Part shown: piece after piece, positions 20,140 through 31,991 of the stretch | Layout: each line of letters starts with the position of its first letter | Numbering within the stretch: position 1 is the stretch's first letter | Assembly: GCA_947247005.1 (NCBI GenBank) | Contig: OX365944.1 | Span: 4,414,501 to 4,478,500, forward strand | Direction: 5' to 3' | Origin: Spisula solida | Lineage: Eukaryota; Mollusca; Bivalvia; Venerida; Mactridae | Length of the DNA stretch: 64,000 nucleotides | Program-made: the position numbers and the translations under genes | The notes under the pieces: model-generated | Told to the model about the DNA's origin: nothing | Seen by the model: the letters and a program-made list of their open reading frames with translations, nothing else | Databases searched by the model: none

Positions 20140-23100
20140 GTAATATGTTATCCACTGTTGTTTAAAGTTTGCTAGACTCTAATGTAACATATTTTCGCGA
20201 CCTTTATGTAATTTTGTTGTCATGTTATCTAACCATTTAACGTAATAACTCTTCTTTAAGCATCAATTTTCATTTATTTGACTGACATGCTACAGCATTA
20301 AAAGTTTGATGATGAGAAATTTATGTTAAAAATCAAAATATTGTAAATTTCAATTAGCCCTTTCAGTTTCAATGTCATTTGCTCATAACACTTAACAATC
20401 ATGAATCTTAATTATGCCCCCCATCTTTGATTAGGGGGTATATTGCTTCGCACATGTCCGTCGGTCGGTTGTATAAAATGGTTTCCCTTCAATAACTCAA
20501 GAACGCTTTGACCTAGGATCTTCAAACTCGACATGGAGGTTGGTCAGCAACAGTAGATGACCCCTATTGATTTTGAGGGTCAGTAGGTCAAAGGTCAAGG
20601 TCATTGTGACCTTTACCATTTCTCACTATTTAAATGGTTTCCGTTCAATAACTCATGAATGCTTTGACCTAGGATCTTCAAACTTTACATAGAGGTTGGT
20701 CATCAACAGTTGATGACCTTTATTGATATTGAGGTCTGTAGGTCAAGGTCAGCAAAAGGAGATGACCCCTATTAATTATGAGGTCAGTAGGTCAAAGTCA
20801 CTGCAACCATCACCATTTCTGATTAAGGGTGTGTTTGTAATGTCCTGGACAGTGGGCTTAATGTTCCTCTCCAAACAACTTATGAACAGAAACAGAACAC
20901 CAGTGTAACCTAGAAGTAAAGTTTTTAAGATGGCTAAAAGTGTACATGTAGACGATGATGAATGTGCAGTCGTTATAACTAATATTGCCTTATTGGAGGA
21001 AGTTATAAGCCGCAAGCATGTTTCGTGAAGTTTCTAGCTGCCATTGTTGTTGTAATCATGTGACTGTTCAAGCTGCCCCATGTCTTTATTGGCACATCAG
21101 GCCTCAATGAATCTACTCGTCCGCTCGTCCTGCACAATATCTTCCTTCTTTATTTATATAGCAGGACTAGTAAGATTTTGGGGTTTTTTTCTTTGTCTAT
21201 ATTGCTGGAGGAGCTTTTTAAAATATTTGTTGATGCCAGCACATAGATAATAGCGAATAAATTTCGCATTTTTAAAGTGTGTCTGTTATGGCATTGTCAG
21301 TAATGTGCCGAACAACATTACAACCCCCCCCCCCCCCCCCCTAGCTCTAGACCCCAATAATACCCAGGTACCCCCTACTAACCCAAACTCTACAACCATT
21401 CATATTACAAAGTTTTTTTTATAAATATCACTACAAATAGCAATGTTCTGAACAAACTATTTAACACAATATACTAATAAAAATAAGTTTAGCAAGTTGG
21501 ACTATTTTATTTGTTTTTGTGAAGTTGCATGAAATTTTACAAAAGGAAAGTTTTTCAATCTTAAGATCAGTTCATTCCATTTGAAATTCAACTGTTTAAG
21601 TGAAGGAAATGTTCATCCTGACAGAAATTCGTCTCTTGTAAGGAGATAGGGGTCAATTAGAAAAATCACAAGAAATGTGATGTCGATTATGCTCTCCTTA
21701 AGGAGTCATTACAGTCGAACATGTTTGTCTCTTGATGTTACCAAGCTTTAAAACAACGGTTAGGGGGATGTTTTACCATTTTTGTCCAATGCTTGCTCAA
21801 GGTCATGCACCTTGGATGGCATTTTGTTCCCCATCTCCTCCACTCTTGAGAAGGACCTAAATTTGGTAAATCGGCGAATATTCTAATCTGTTGGTTTAAT
21901 CCATACGGAGATGGGAGTTTTATTGCCTACGAGTCGTTACGCGATAAACGAGGCAAACCAACCTTACCAATGACGTTGTGTTAACAGTTTTCCAACGTCA
22001 GCTTGGCGTCAATAAATTCTAGCGGCGGGTTGTCTATTCCTGTCGATTTTATAAAAAACAATAGTGCCGTTTGCCTTCCTGACATGAACAGCTAGCTGGT
22101 GATTTCACATTAATCTGTTAGGCACGGACGTCACTGCAATCTAACACCCTTCTTGTGACGTAGCTATTATTAGTCTGTTTGAACCTGACCCACCTTTGAC
22201 GATTCCTGTTAGCGAAAATTTAGTCTTAAGGCAACTAATGATCAATCAACTATCATGGGAATGTATTGCTTTGCCTCTTGCCTTCGTAACATCATTCAAC
22301 ATTCAAATAGCCATTTGACGTCGTTCACTGTCATTCCTGGACCTCAAACCGTTGAAAATTTTACAATTCTTACACCGGCTTATTTGGTTGTGGCATAAAC
22401 CTGACAAGATCGTGCTTGTTTTTATCCATTACACGGGTCATTTTTTCTCCTGCACGTGTTACACGTGCTTTCTTTATAAATGACGCCATGGCTTCACAAA
22501 GCCACGAAAACACAAATTGACCACTGAAATTTTGATACTTAAGTCATGAACGATATGTTAATTACATCACGTATGCATACATCGCCATACAAGTAAAAAT
22601 ATATGTACCCTAAAAACTTGCTTAACTTTATTTTTTTCAGTATATTAGCTATGGTTGGGGGAGATAAGAAAGTAAACTTGTGACTTACGCACCTGAAAAT
22701 ATACTTGTCTTTTTTAAGAAACTTCAGAAAGCGATGCATATACAATTTACACCTGAGCACCACTAACCTAGCTCTGCTCTTGTTTATCACACGTTGCCAA
22801 AGTGCACAACATCTGTCTAGGCTTCGAAGTGAGCCATAACCAATTATGCCATTAGTTCACTTGCCGGTAGATCCAAAATATACGACTCCCCTACTATACA
22901 GGTGCAGCCTCTAATGATGTAATTTTTCAACATGTTCACATGTTCTATTTCAGTTGTGCGGCAAGACTATGTACTTCAAGACAAGTTCTGAAATCAAAAT
23001 CAATTGAAAAATCAGGGGCGGATGATAAGCCTTACCCATTTATGTCACAAAAATTCACTCAAGATGATTTTGATGCAATTGAAACTTTTCGTGTGAAAGA

Positions 23101-23347
23101 AACAGATGAATGGAAGTATCAGCCTTACATTATTCTAGCTTGTATGTGTGTATTTATAGCATATTTTTTGGTGCTTCGAGAAGAACATGAAATGGACGAT
23201 CGTATTGCCGAGACGATGTATGTTGTTATGCCAGATATAGAAGCTAAAGACTTACGGAGAAAGATCAAACAGTATAAGAAGATGGGACTTTATTCACAAC
23301 ATTTGGAAGATAGATTGGCTAAATTGACGGCCTCTAAGTCTAAATAG
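20075..23347 (+). CDS. UQCC4: Ubiquinol-cytochrome c reductase complex assembly factor 4 (CCSMST1 family)
   Basis: Small mitochondrial inner-membrane protein that, in the family, helps assemble respiratory complex III. Two coding exons (20075-20139 and 22954-23347) joined in phase 2 give 152 residues; human is about 130. Residues 1-38 (MLIPRTIGVFRHPLYRIAAS, then CAARLCTSRQVLKSKS) form an Arg-rich, acid-free presequence. PYPFMSQKF at 48-56 matches the family PI-FS-SKA box. One membrane segment spans about 80-96, followed by the family signature LREEHEMD at 96-103. The C-terminus is a basic, charged helix. It is head to head with TOP3A. The assignment rests on the box, the single membrane segment and the LREE motif recalled from the family; no search was run. 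Confidence 0.75.
20140..22953 (+). other. UQCC4 intron 1 (2.8 kb)
   Basis: Contains the repeat at 20413-20830 and a poly-C run at about 21325-21343. A 33-codon frame at 20930-21028 (MAKSVHVDDDECAVVITNIA and on) is too short to assign. I see nothing else that I can name. Confidence 0.6.
20413..20830 (+). mobile_element. Dispersed repeat starting ATTATGCCCCCCATC
   Basis: Begins ATTATGCCCCCCATCTTTGA and GGGGGTATATTGCTTCGCAC, then ATGTCCGTCGGTCGG, then repeated GGTCAAGGTCATTGTGACC and CTTTGACCTAGGATCTTCAA blocks. Related repeats are common in invertebrate genomes. It lies in UQCC4 intron 1. No inverted end could be fixed. Confidence 0.6.
22954..23347 (+). CDS. UQCC4: UQCC4 exon 2
   Basis: Acceptor TGTTCTATTTCAG. 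The ATG at 22940 lies inside the intron's pyrimidine tract and is not the start. The stop is TAG at 23345. AATAAA follows at 23529, just before an A-rich run and a repeat element. Confidence 0.8.
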
Positions 23348-23528
23348 ATTGTGACAACTTCATATGAACATTGGCTAAATCAACAGCCTCTAATTAGAAT
23401 GTGACAACTTGAGATGTACAATGCAGTTCTTACAGACTTTTGTACATTTAAAATATGCCAGGCATCAGGACTGGCAAAAGTCTGACCTAAGGAACGGATG
23501 TACCTGTTAGACCAAAACTGATTTTTTA

Positions 23529-23534
23529 AATAAA
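23529..23534 (+). promoter_or_regulatory. Possible UQCC4 polyadenylation signal
   Basis: AATAAA 182 bp after the stop codon, inside an A-rich run that could also be a retroposed tail. Confidence 0.45.
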
Positions 23535-23560
23535 AAAAAAAAAATAAAATAAAAAACTGT

Positions 23561-25063
23561 TTTTAGCTCACCTGTCACAGAGTGAGCTTTTGTGATCACT
23601 CTTTGTCCGTCGTCCGTCCGTCAACAATTGGCTTGTGTAGACACTACAGGTCACAATTTTAGCCTAATCTTTATGAAACTTGGTCACAATGATCATCTCA
23701 ACAAAATCTAGGCCAAGTTCGATATTGGGTCATCTGGGGTCAAAAACTAGGTCACTAGGTCAAATTATAGAAAAACCTTGTGTAGTCACTAGAGGTCACA
23801 ATTTTGACTTAATATTTATGAAACTTGGCCACAATGATCATCCTATCAAAATCTAGGTCAAGTTCGATATTGGGTCATCCGGGGTCAAAAACTAGGTCAC
23901 TAGGTCAAATCATAGAAAAACCTTGTGTAGTCACTAGAGGTCAAAATTTTGACTTAATCTTTATGAAACTTGGTCACAATGATCATCTTAACAAAATCTA
24001 GGTCAAGTTCGATATTGGGTCATCCGGAATCAAAAACTAGGTCACAAGGTCAAATCATAGAAAAACCTTGTGTAGTCACTAGAGGTCACAATTTTGGTCT
24101 AATCTTTACAAAATTCGGTCACAATGATCATCTCAATAAAATCTAGGTCAAGTTCGATAATAGGTCATCCGGGGTAAAAAACTAGGTCACAAGGTCAAAT
24201 CATAGAAAAACCTTGTGTAGTCACTAGAGGTCACAATTTTGGTCTAATCTTTACAAAATTCGGTCACAATGATCATCTCAATAAAATCTAGGTCAAGTTC
24301 GATAATAGGTCATCCGGGGTAAAAAACTAGGTCACAAGGTCAAATCATAGAAAAACCTTGTGTAGTCACTAGAGGTCACAGTTTTAGCATAATCTTTACG
24401 AAACTTGGTCACAATGATCAACACAACAAAATGTAGGTCAAGTTCGATATTGGGTCATCTGGGGTCAAAAACTAGGTCACAAGGTCAAATCATAGAAAAA
24501 CCTTGTGTAGTCACTAGAGGTCACAGTTTTGACCTGATCTTTACGAAACTTGTTCACAATGATCATAACAACAAAATCTAGGTCAAGTTCGATATTGGGT
24601 CATCCGGGGTCAAAAACTAGGTCACATTGTCAAATCATAAAAAACCTTGCATAGTCACTAGAGGTCACAATTTTGGTCTAATCTTTATGGAACTCTGTCA
24701 CAATGATCATCTCAACAAAATCTAGATCAAGGTTGATATTGGGTCATCTGGGGTTAAAAACTAGGTCACAAGGTCAAATAATAGAAAAACCTTGTGTAGT
24801 CACTAGAGGTCACAGTTTTGGCTTGATCTTTACGAAACTTGGTCACAATGATCATCTAAACAAAATCTAGGTCAAGTTCGATATTGGGTCATCTGGGGTC
24901 AAAAGTAGGTCATTAGGTCAATCATATAAAAACCTTGTGTAGTCACTAGAGGTCACAATATTGGCCTAATCTGTATAAAACTTGGTCACAATGATCATCT
25001 CAACAAAATCTAGGTCAAGTTCGACAGGTGATCGACCTAGGGCCCTTTGGGCCCTCTTGTTTT
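23561..25063 (-). mobile_element. Largest copy of the 145-bp-repeat element, minus strand
   Basis: Reads TTTTAGCTCACCTGTCACAG at the left and GGGCCCTTTGGGCCCTCTTG at the right, the reverse of the copy at 3773. It holds about ten internal units, for example CTTGTGTAGTCACTAGAGGT every 145 bp or so. It directly follows the UQCC4 3' end and may supply part of its 3' UTR. Confidence 0.85.
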
Positions 25064-26865
25064 TTGCTGAAGTCTTATGATTTATATTGTGTGTTGCATT
25101 GTTGGGTAACAAAAGAATTCAGTTTATTATTAGAATTATTGATGTATTGCATTGTTACATAGTGTGGTGATATTAACATGATCCTGACCTTTATACAAGA
25201 ATATATTCTTATTTTGGCAAGAAAATCATGCATTATTGATCGTTTTGTTTTGTGTTTGTCGTAAAATGTGTGTGTAATTGGTATACTGGTACTTTCTACT
25301 TATGAAAACAAAGAATCAAAGTATATACATGAAGTCAACTTTAAAGCTATCAAATATTGTCACAGCGGGTTGAAGTTCAAGTTAATATCTCCGTATTAAT
25401 CAAGCATGTGACTATTACAATATATCCTGGGCATCACTGAAAAGTTACCACTTATATATACCTCTGTATTTTGTATACAATATGACCTAACAGTACAAAC
25501 GTCTTATAGTGTGTGCATTTTGAATGCTGTTAAGTAGGATAGCTGTGACTACACAGTAAGGTCAAAACATAGTCGTGTTCGGCTTTTAACACAGTGTAAT
25601 GTGAATATAAAAACATGAGAGTCAATAGGGTGGTAACTTCAGTGACGCTGGGTATACTTGTAGGAATCAGAATCATGTTGGGGCAGTAGAGTTTACTGAA
25701 CGCAGTCTTGTTACCAATAACATTTGGATGTTGTTAAACTGAAAACCCTCTATCTTAAATACCAGGTATGAATTTAAATTAATCTCAGGTGCTGACCATT
25801 TTCCTCTATAAATATAAAAAGAGACGTGAAGAATTTTCATTTATAACTACTAAATTTAATATAAACCTTTCAACTAGGAATATATGCAAAATTCTGAATT
25901 TCTACATATCCAGATGTTCAGGTTCTGAATTTGTATGCAAAAATGATAAAAATAAGGATTTTGAATGGTTTGGATGGAATTTAGCCTTGTCTTGATATAC
26001 ATGGAGTTACTTCCCTTTTGAACTGTTTGGATGGTATTTAGCCATTTCTTGATACACCTAGAGTTACTTCCCTTTCTTATTTATATTCCATTAAATTTTT
26101 ATGTACATTTACAAGTAAACACATTATCTTAAGTTGAAAGCTCTTTTTACTATATTAGGCCTCAAAACCAATTTTCACAATTTCAAACTACCATACTGTA
26201 TCATGATTAATGTTAAATTCATTTGTGTACTTCCTGAAACTAACCAGTTTCTTTCGAATGTTTCATGTTGAATCAGTGTAGAGATGTGTATCACCAATTA
26301 TTACCAATGATATGCTGAGGTAGTTTACACTGTCTATTTTGATTTTCCATGAATGAATATGGAGTAACTGTTCATGGTACTGTATGGAAATTCCCAGTAT
26401 GGAGATTGTGTATATTTGTAACTTATCTGTTATCTTGACAATGAGGGTAAATGTATTCAGTGTCTATAGAGTAACAGGTCAAAATATTTAATATATAGAG
26501 GATATTTGTGTTTTTCGGTGTAAGATCGCTTTTTCATTTTGTATACATACGCTATCTAGATATTCTATTATAAGCAGCCACTGTAAGCAAGCTAACCGTT
26601 AATCATTTGAGAATAAACTATTTCGAGTTCATGTTTGATTATGATCATGTATTACGTTTTATTCAAAGTACTTACTGCATATTTAAATTACTACCGATAC
26701 AATACATTAGTATTATTTGGCTGCATTGCCTCCAAATTGGTGATTTTGTGAGCTATCCACTGAGAGTTCAGGGCAGACAGTATCATTTTGAGTTTAGACG
26801 TCAATAGGCTTAAACAAAGATTGAGGCGCTCCGCGGGGATTTCAAAAGTACAAAATGTAGTCCGT
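25064..26865. other. Intergenic, no gene seen; a 57-bp direct duplication inside
   Basis: AT-rich. At 25963-26076 two copies of a 57-bp unit (TTTGGATGGAATTTAGCC to GAGTTACTTCCCTTTT) lie head to tail. Nothing else supported. Confidence 0.6.
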
Positions 26866-26871
26866 TTAATT

Positions 26872-27898
26872 CATGGTAAAGTGTCGCCTCACACAGAGAA
26901 GGACACATTCATTGTAAAGTGTCTCCTCACACAGGTAAGGACACATTCATGGTAAAGTGTCACCTCACACAGGGAAGGACATATTCATTGTAAAGTGTCT
27001 CCTCACACAGGGAAGGACACATTCATGGTGAAGTGTCACCTCACACAGGCAAGGACACATTCATGGTAAAGTGTCACCTCACACAGGGAAGGACACATTC
27101 ATTGTAAAGCATCACCTCACACAGGGAAGGACACATTCATGGTAAAGTGTCACCTCACACAGGGAAGGACACATGCATGGTCCAATGACTCGTTACACAA
27201 GGAAGGACACATTCATGGTTAAGTGTCACCTCACACAGGGAAGGACACATTCATGGTAAAGTGTCACCTCATACAGGGAAGGACACATTCATGGTAAAGC
27301 GTCACCTCACACAGGGAAGGACACATTCATGGCAAAGCATCTTGTTACACAGGGAATGACACATTAATGGTAAAGAGTCACCTCACACAGGGAAGGACAC
27401 ATTCATTGTAAAGTGTCACCTCACACAGGGAAGGACGCATTCATGGTAAAGTGTCACCACCACAGGGAAGAACACATTCATTGTTCAGTGTCTCGTTACA
27501 CAGGGATGGACACATTCATTATAAAGTGTCTCGTTACACAGGGAAGGACACATTAATGGTAAAGAGTCACCTCACACAGGGAAGGACACATTCTTTGTAA
27601 ACTGTCACCCCACACAGGGTAGGACGCATTCATGGTCAAGTGTCACCTCCACAGGGAAGAACACATTCATGGTTTCAGTGTCTCGTTACACAGGGAAGGA
27701 CACATTCATGGTAAAGTGTCACCTCACACAGGGAAGGACGCATTCATGGTCAAGTGTCGCCTCCACAGGGAAGAACACATTCATGGTTCAGTGTCTCGTT
27801 ACACAGGGAAAGACACATTCATGGTAATGTGTCACCTCACACAGGGGAGGAAACATTCATAGTAAAGTGTCTCATCACACAGGAGAGGACAAGTGAGT
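26872..27898. repeat. 38-bp minisatellite, about 27 copies
   Basis: Unit GGACACATTCATGGTAAAGT plus GTCACCTCACACAGGGAA. Some units have CTCGTTACACAGG or a 36-bp CCTCCACAGG form, with a higher-order pattern near 27460-27840. The unit is not a multiple of three, so the 76-codon frame at 27632 is not a gene. Confidence 0.95.
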
Positions 27899-28569
27899 GA
27901 AAATCCAGCACCAGATGTAAATTAACACAAGGTGCTCGAACTCGCGATTTTCGGCAGCTAGTTTTTCATCTCATTTTGAAAGTTTGTTAAAGTGTCATTG
28001 TTTTCCGAGTGATTGTTGGACATGATGATCATTAATATCATGATAACATAAGCAAGTAACTCAATGACTTCATCAGTCTTTAAGATAATATAACATGTAT
28101 GTACTGTAGTTAAATTATCCGCCCAATTTTATTGATAAGTGATCCCGAATGGTTATCGAAACTAGCAAACTGTTAAGCATCGGTCCCACTGAGGAATTCC
28201 ACATCGGCGATGTTCTCCCGTTAACACCCGATCCATCACGATTCCTTCCTGTATCACAAACTGTCTTATAATTTCCCCGAAGCTTCCCCCAGACCACGAG
28301 GAACCTGTTCCCGATTTCATGATAGCTCATTTATTTCAATCGGGAGTACACTGTCGCCAAGGCAAAAAATGCTCAGTGGGACCTAGGCTTAATCGGCTAC
28401 CCTGCCGTCGTCTAGTGGGCGACAGGTCTCAGCGTAAATGTTGTAACATTTATTTAATTCAAATTTATTAATTTCAAATGTCTTACTTTTTCACAGCATA
28501 ACTACATGTATGTTCGAAATGTCCCTCTTAATTCTGCAAAACCAGCGCAAATGACGTCCAATCCTTGCA

Positions 28570-28740
28570 TGTTGCACCACAGGCCTAAGAAATCATATCA
28601 CAAAATACAGAGTTTTGAAATTCCCCCATCATCCCGTCATTACTCTATAATAGTCTATTATATATAGTAATGACGGGATGATGGGGAATTTCAAAACTCT
28701 GTATTTTGTATATAATTTCTTAGGCCTGTGGGTTGCACCA
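28570..28740. mobile_element. Near-perfect palindrome with arms of about 80 bp (foldback element)
   Basis: Left arm TTGCACCACAGGCCTAAGAA to CATCATCCCGTCATTACT; the right arm is its inverse, AGTAATGACGGGATGATGGG to TTCTTAGGCCTGTGGGTTGC, around an AT-rich centre near 28650. No coding capacity. Arms differ at only a few positions. Confidence 0.88.
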
Positions 28741-28997
28741 AGGGTTTCACGTCGTATAGAAGTATTGTTTTCCACTCCTTCATTCAGCCATCACTATAAT
28801 ACCCTGTATTCCCGTCATCTTTCAGGTTCGCTTTATGCTCCAGTCAATATTTTGCCCGCCCGGGTGGAGGGGGCAGTGCGACCCAGGGGGAATTTGACAT
28901 TTTCAATTTTTTGATGTCTAAATCCCCATCCAGGAGACGATGCTTACTGTCTTAATCCCCATCGTGGGGCATATTTTTCATCCCAGTACTTTAATAT

Positions 28998-29853
28998 AGA
29001 AGAGGGCCATGATGGCCCTGAATCGCTCACCTGAATCACCTTGCTCATGATATTTCTATATATGAAACTGTAGCCTCTTAAAGAAGACACGTCCCTAAAT
29101 TTGAGAAAGGACCTTATTTGGATGCTACAGACCAAATTTTATGAAGATCCACCAAGCGGTTCAAGAGAAGAAGTCTTTTAAAAATATATATATACATCTC
29201 TTATGTAAAATTAAGAGAGGCACGGGGTGGGGCCAATATTGACCCAGGGTCATGATTCGAGCAATCTCAATTGTCCACCAGACAATGCTACTAGCAAAAT
29301 ATCTAAGCTCTATGCCTTGTGGTTCCAGAGAAGAAGATTTTTTAAAGTTTTTCTATATATTTCTTATATAAAATTATGAGATGTCTGGTCGGGGCCAATA
29401 TTGACCCGGGGTCACAATTTGAGCAATCTTGGTAGAGGTCCACTAGACAATGATACATGCTAAATATCTAAGCTCTATGCCTTGTGGTTTCTTAGAAGAA
29501 GATTTTTAAATGTTTTGTAATCTGGTTGTCATGGCAACCAGAGTTCTAGATGGATCAACTTTATTTGAGCAATTTTTAAATCCCCCTATGTCCGAAACAT
29601 CCAGGCACAATTTCATTAATATTCTTCAAACGGTTTCAGAGGAGATGCCATTTGAAAGTGTGGACGTACACACCCACTTGACGTTGTAGGTTGTGGAACA
29701 ATAGGCTATATTTAGATTATATTCATTCCCCTGCTCACAGGGTGCAAAATGTTGCTTATGGGGTTATACAAACAAAAGAAGAACAAAAGAAAACCCCACG
29801 AGTCCGTCCGGACGTACGACGGACGGTGAGTGATCACAAAAAAAGCTAAAAAC
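28998..29853 (+). mobile_element. Diverged relative of the 145-bp-repeat element
   Basis: Head AGAGGGCCATGATGGCCC with CGCTCACCTGAATC; tail GGACGTACGACGGACGGTGA with GTGATCACAAAAAAAGCT. The internal repeats differ (GGGGCCAATATTGACCCAGG, TCTAAGCTCTATGCCTTGTG), so it is a sister subfamily with the same ends. Confidence 0.65.
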
Positions 29854-30689
29854 ACAAATAAAAGTATCACTGTCGTCTTTGCGGTGTCGATATTTCGATA
29901 TAGACGAAAGTTTATTCCCCGGGACTCGGAGTCGATAACGTCGTCTAATTCCCGCCTGTCGGGAAGATTCGTATATCTAATCCCCCTGTATCCCCCCCGG
30001 CGGGCATAGTATTGACTGGTACATTACACCAGGCAAGGACCTTTGTCACTCCCTTAGCTAGTTTATTTGAAGCAGATTCGTCAACTGTTATACCCGATAT
30101 ATAACAATAATAATAAAATTTAAGACTCTTTCTATAGAGGGAACACACTTGACATAATCTGCCGTAAATGTGTGGATTGGCATTCACAAAGTATATTAAG
30201 GGTAAACTTAAATATTTTTGTTTGACTTAAGTTAAAAACTGGGAAGAATGTATTCTCGTCCCAGGTTAAAAAATGAGCTGCACATATTTCTTAAGAAACG
30301 AAGAATTATCCATGTTTTCTTTATGATTATTGTAGCTCTTTACATAATGCTTCTAAACTCTAAATGTTAAACATTGATAATCTGGATTATCTTGTGTAGC
30401 TGATACACTTAAGGCAATTTTAAGATTTTAAGAAAATTCTAAATTTTCCCTTAGGTTTTGTGAATAGCACCCCAGTGTCAGTTTTATACTAACTACGAAC
30501 CTGACCAGGACCACACTCACTCGAATACATTATAATTGATTACTGCTGATTTCCTTGTTTCAAATAAATATTGTTAGCGGAAATATATTAAATTACAATG
30601 GTTCACATCATGCTGACGTTTTCTCGACAAAACATCCAACGAAACCCGGTGAGTTACACTGAAAAATGTTCGTCACCGGACTCGGTCGA
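29854..30689. other. Intergenic, nothing supported
   Basis: An 80-codon minus frame (29945-30187) has no recognisable family and overlaps a G/C-rich patch. No splice sites or repeats stand out. Confidence 0.4.
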
Positions 30690-30925
30690 AAACCACCTGC
30701 TTGGCTTTCCTCCAGGTCATTCTAATCTTCTGCAGTTCGACATTCAATGCTCTCCGCCATGACATGACAAATCGACCTCTATTTCTATTTCCTTGTGGGT
30801 TCCAGTCAAGAGACTAGTGAGCAATAGAAGACTGGTTCCTTCTTAGTGTGTGACCAACCCACCTCCATTTCCCTCGCTTTATCTCGTCAACAATGGGGCT
30901 CTGTTTTGTTTGTCGCCACATTTCT
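30690..30925 (-). pseudogene. Relic of a LINE reverse-transcriptase C-terminus
   Basis: The minus-strand reading gives IKRGKWRWVGHTLRRNQSSI then a stop, then LDWNPQGNRNRGRFVMSWRR and IRMTWRKA. This is the familiar C-terminal tail of LINE ORF2 proteins (RRRWxWIGHTLRR, LxWNPQGKRKRGRPxxTWRR). One in-frame stop. The rest of the element is not detectable nearby. Confidence 0.75.
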
Positions 30926-31836
30926 TACTAGATGTTTTTCTACATAAGCAAATATATTTTTCTTATTTAAGTATAGAATTCTTTCAAACTTTGCAAAAAC
31001 ATAAATAAGTAGCTGTTAAGGCTAAACCAGCCTGACATGCGTCTTTCATGACTGTTCACTTCGTGGGACCCTGGAATGTTTTCATTTATCAGATACTCGT
31101 GCTGAATAACACATTCAAACTTGGTTCATGAGATACAAGTATAAAGTTTGACGACTTCTAACTTATAAATAAATCTATATTATACACGTATGTAGTAAGT
31201 TTCAGAATGCTATTTTATTTGTCGTCGAACTAAACAATTGCAAACGATATATAAGCGGGCGTGTTTATGAAATATTTAATAATTTCAGCTATTGATTACA
31301 ATTTCTCTTTATTTTGTTGTTGTTGTCGTTTTGTATTATCAATTTATCTAAAGTTATATACATTTGTAATAACGTTATTTATTGATTACACTTTTCAAAC
31401 CAGCCATGTTTTCTTTTAATGTAAAACATGCCAACGTCTATGGGTCATGTGTATCGCGGTTTCGACTGCTGACGCTTTATTAAGGAAAGGGTAAACATTC
31501 AGCCACGTCATTGTTACAATCGAAACATTTTGCAGTTTGACTAAATATTCTGGATCATTCACTTGATATTATATTTACTGCTAATAAAAGTTTAGCAAAT
31601 TCAGTTGGTGCTATTGGCGAATTTTATTTTACGAAATGAAAATGGAATTTTAAATTAACAGACTATCATATCAGTAATATGCGAGTAAAGAAATAACTCT
31701 TTTAGCGAACGGATGGTGCATTTTTGGACCATTTGTGCAGTTGGTGTTACAACTGATCTACTAAAAGACTTTTTGGAGTTAACCGGTGACTTTTGTCATA
31801 ATACATCGCCAAACCCTTCGTTGAAGTGGTAAAGCT

Positions 31837-31991
31837 ATGTCTTGTCCCAAGACGTTGTTGAAGGCTGTAACTGCTGGGCGGACAAGACAAGTTCGTCTGC
31901 TGTTAGATTTGGGTGCATCATTAGAAGAACACGATGATTGTGGTCAGACGCCGTTGATTCGAGCTGTTCTTGTGGAACACGATAGGAATAG
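31837..31991 (+). CDS. Ankyrin gene exon 1
   Basis: ATG at 31837 (context GCTATGT), MSCPKTLLKAVTAGRTRQVR and on; donor AATAG/GTAAGT, phase 2. Confidence 0.85.

Noticed and set aside
22940..22942. UQCC4 start at ATG 22940
   Set aside because: It lies within the pyrimidine tract before a clear AG acceptor, and exon 1 at 20075 fits in phase with a stronger presequence.
27632..27862. Frame with HTGKD-F motifs resembling zinc-finger linkers
   Set aside because: Generated by a 38-bp repeat; no Cys-Cys-His-His spacing is kept and the unit does not preserve frame.
29945..30187. 80-codon minus-strand frame
   Set aside because: No domain, no splice partners, composition as in flanking DNA.
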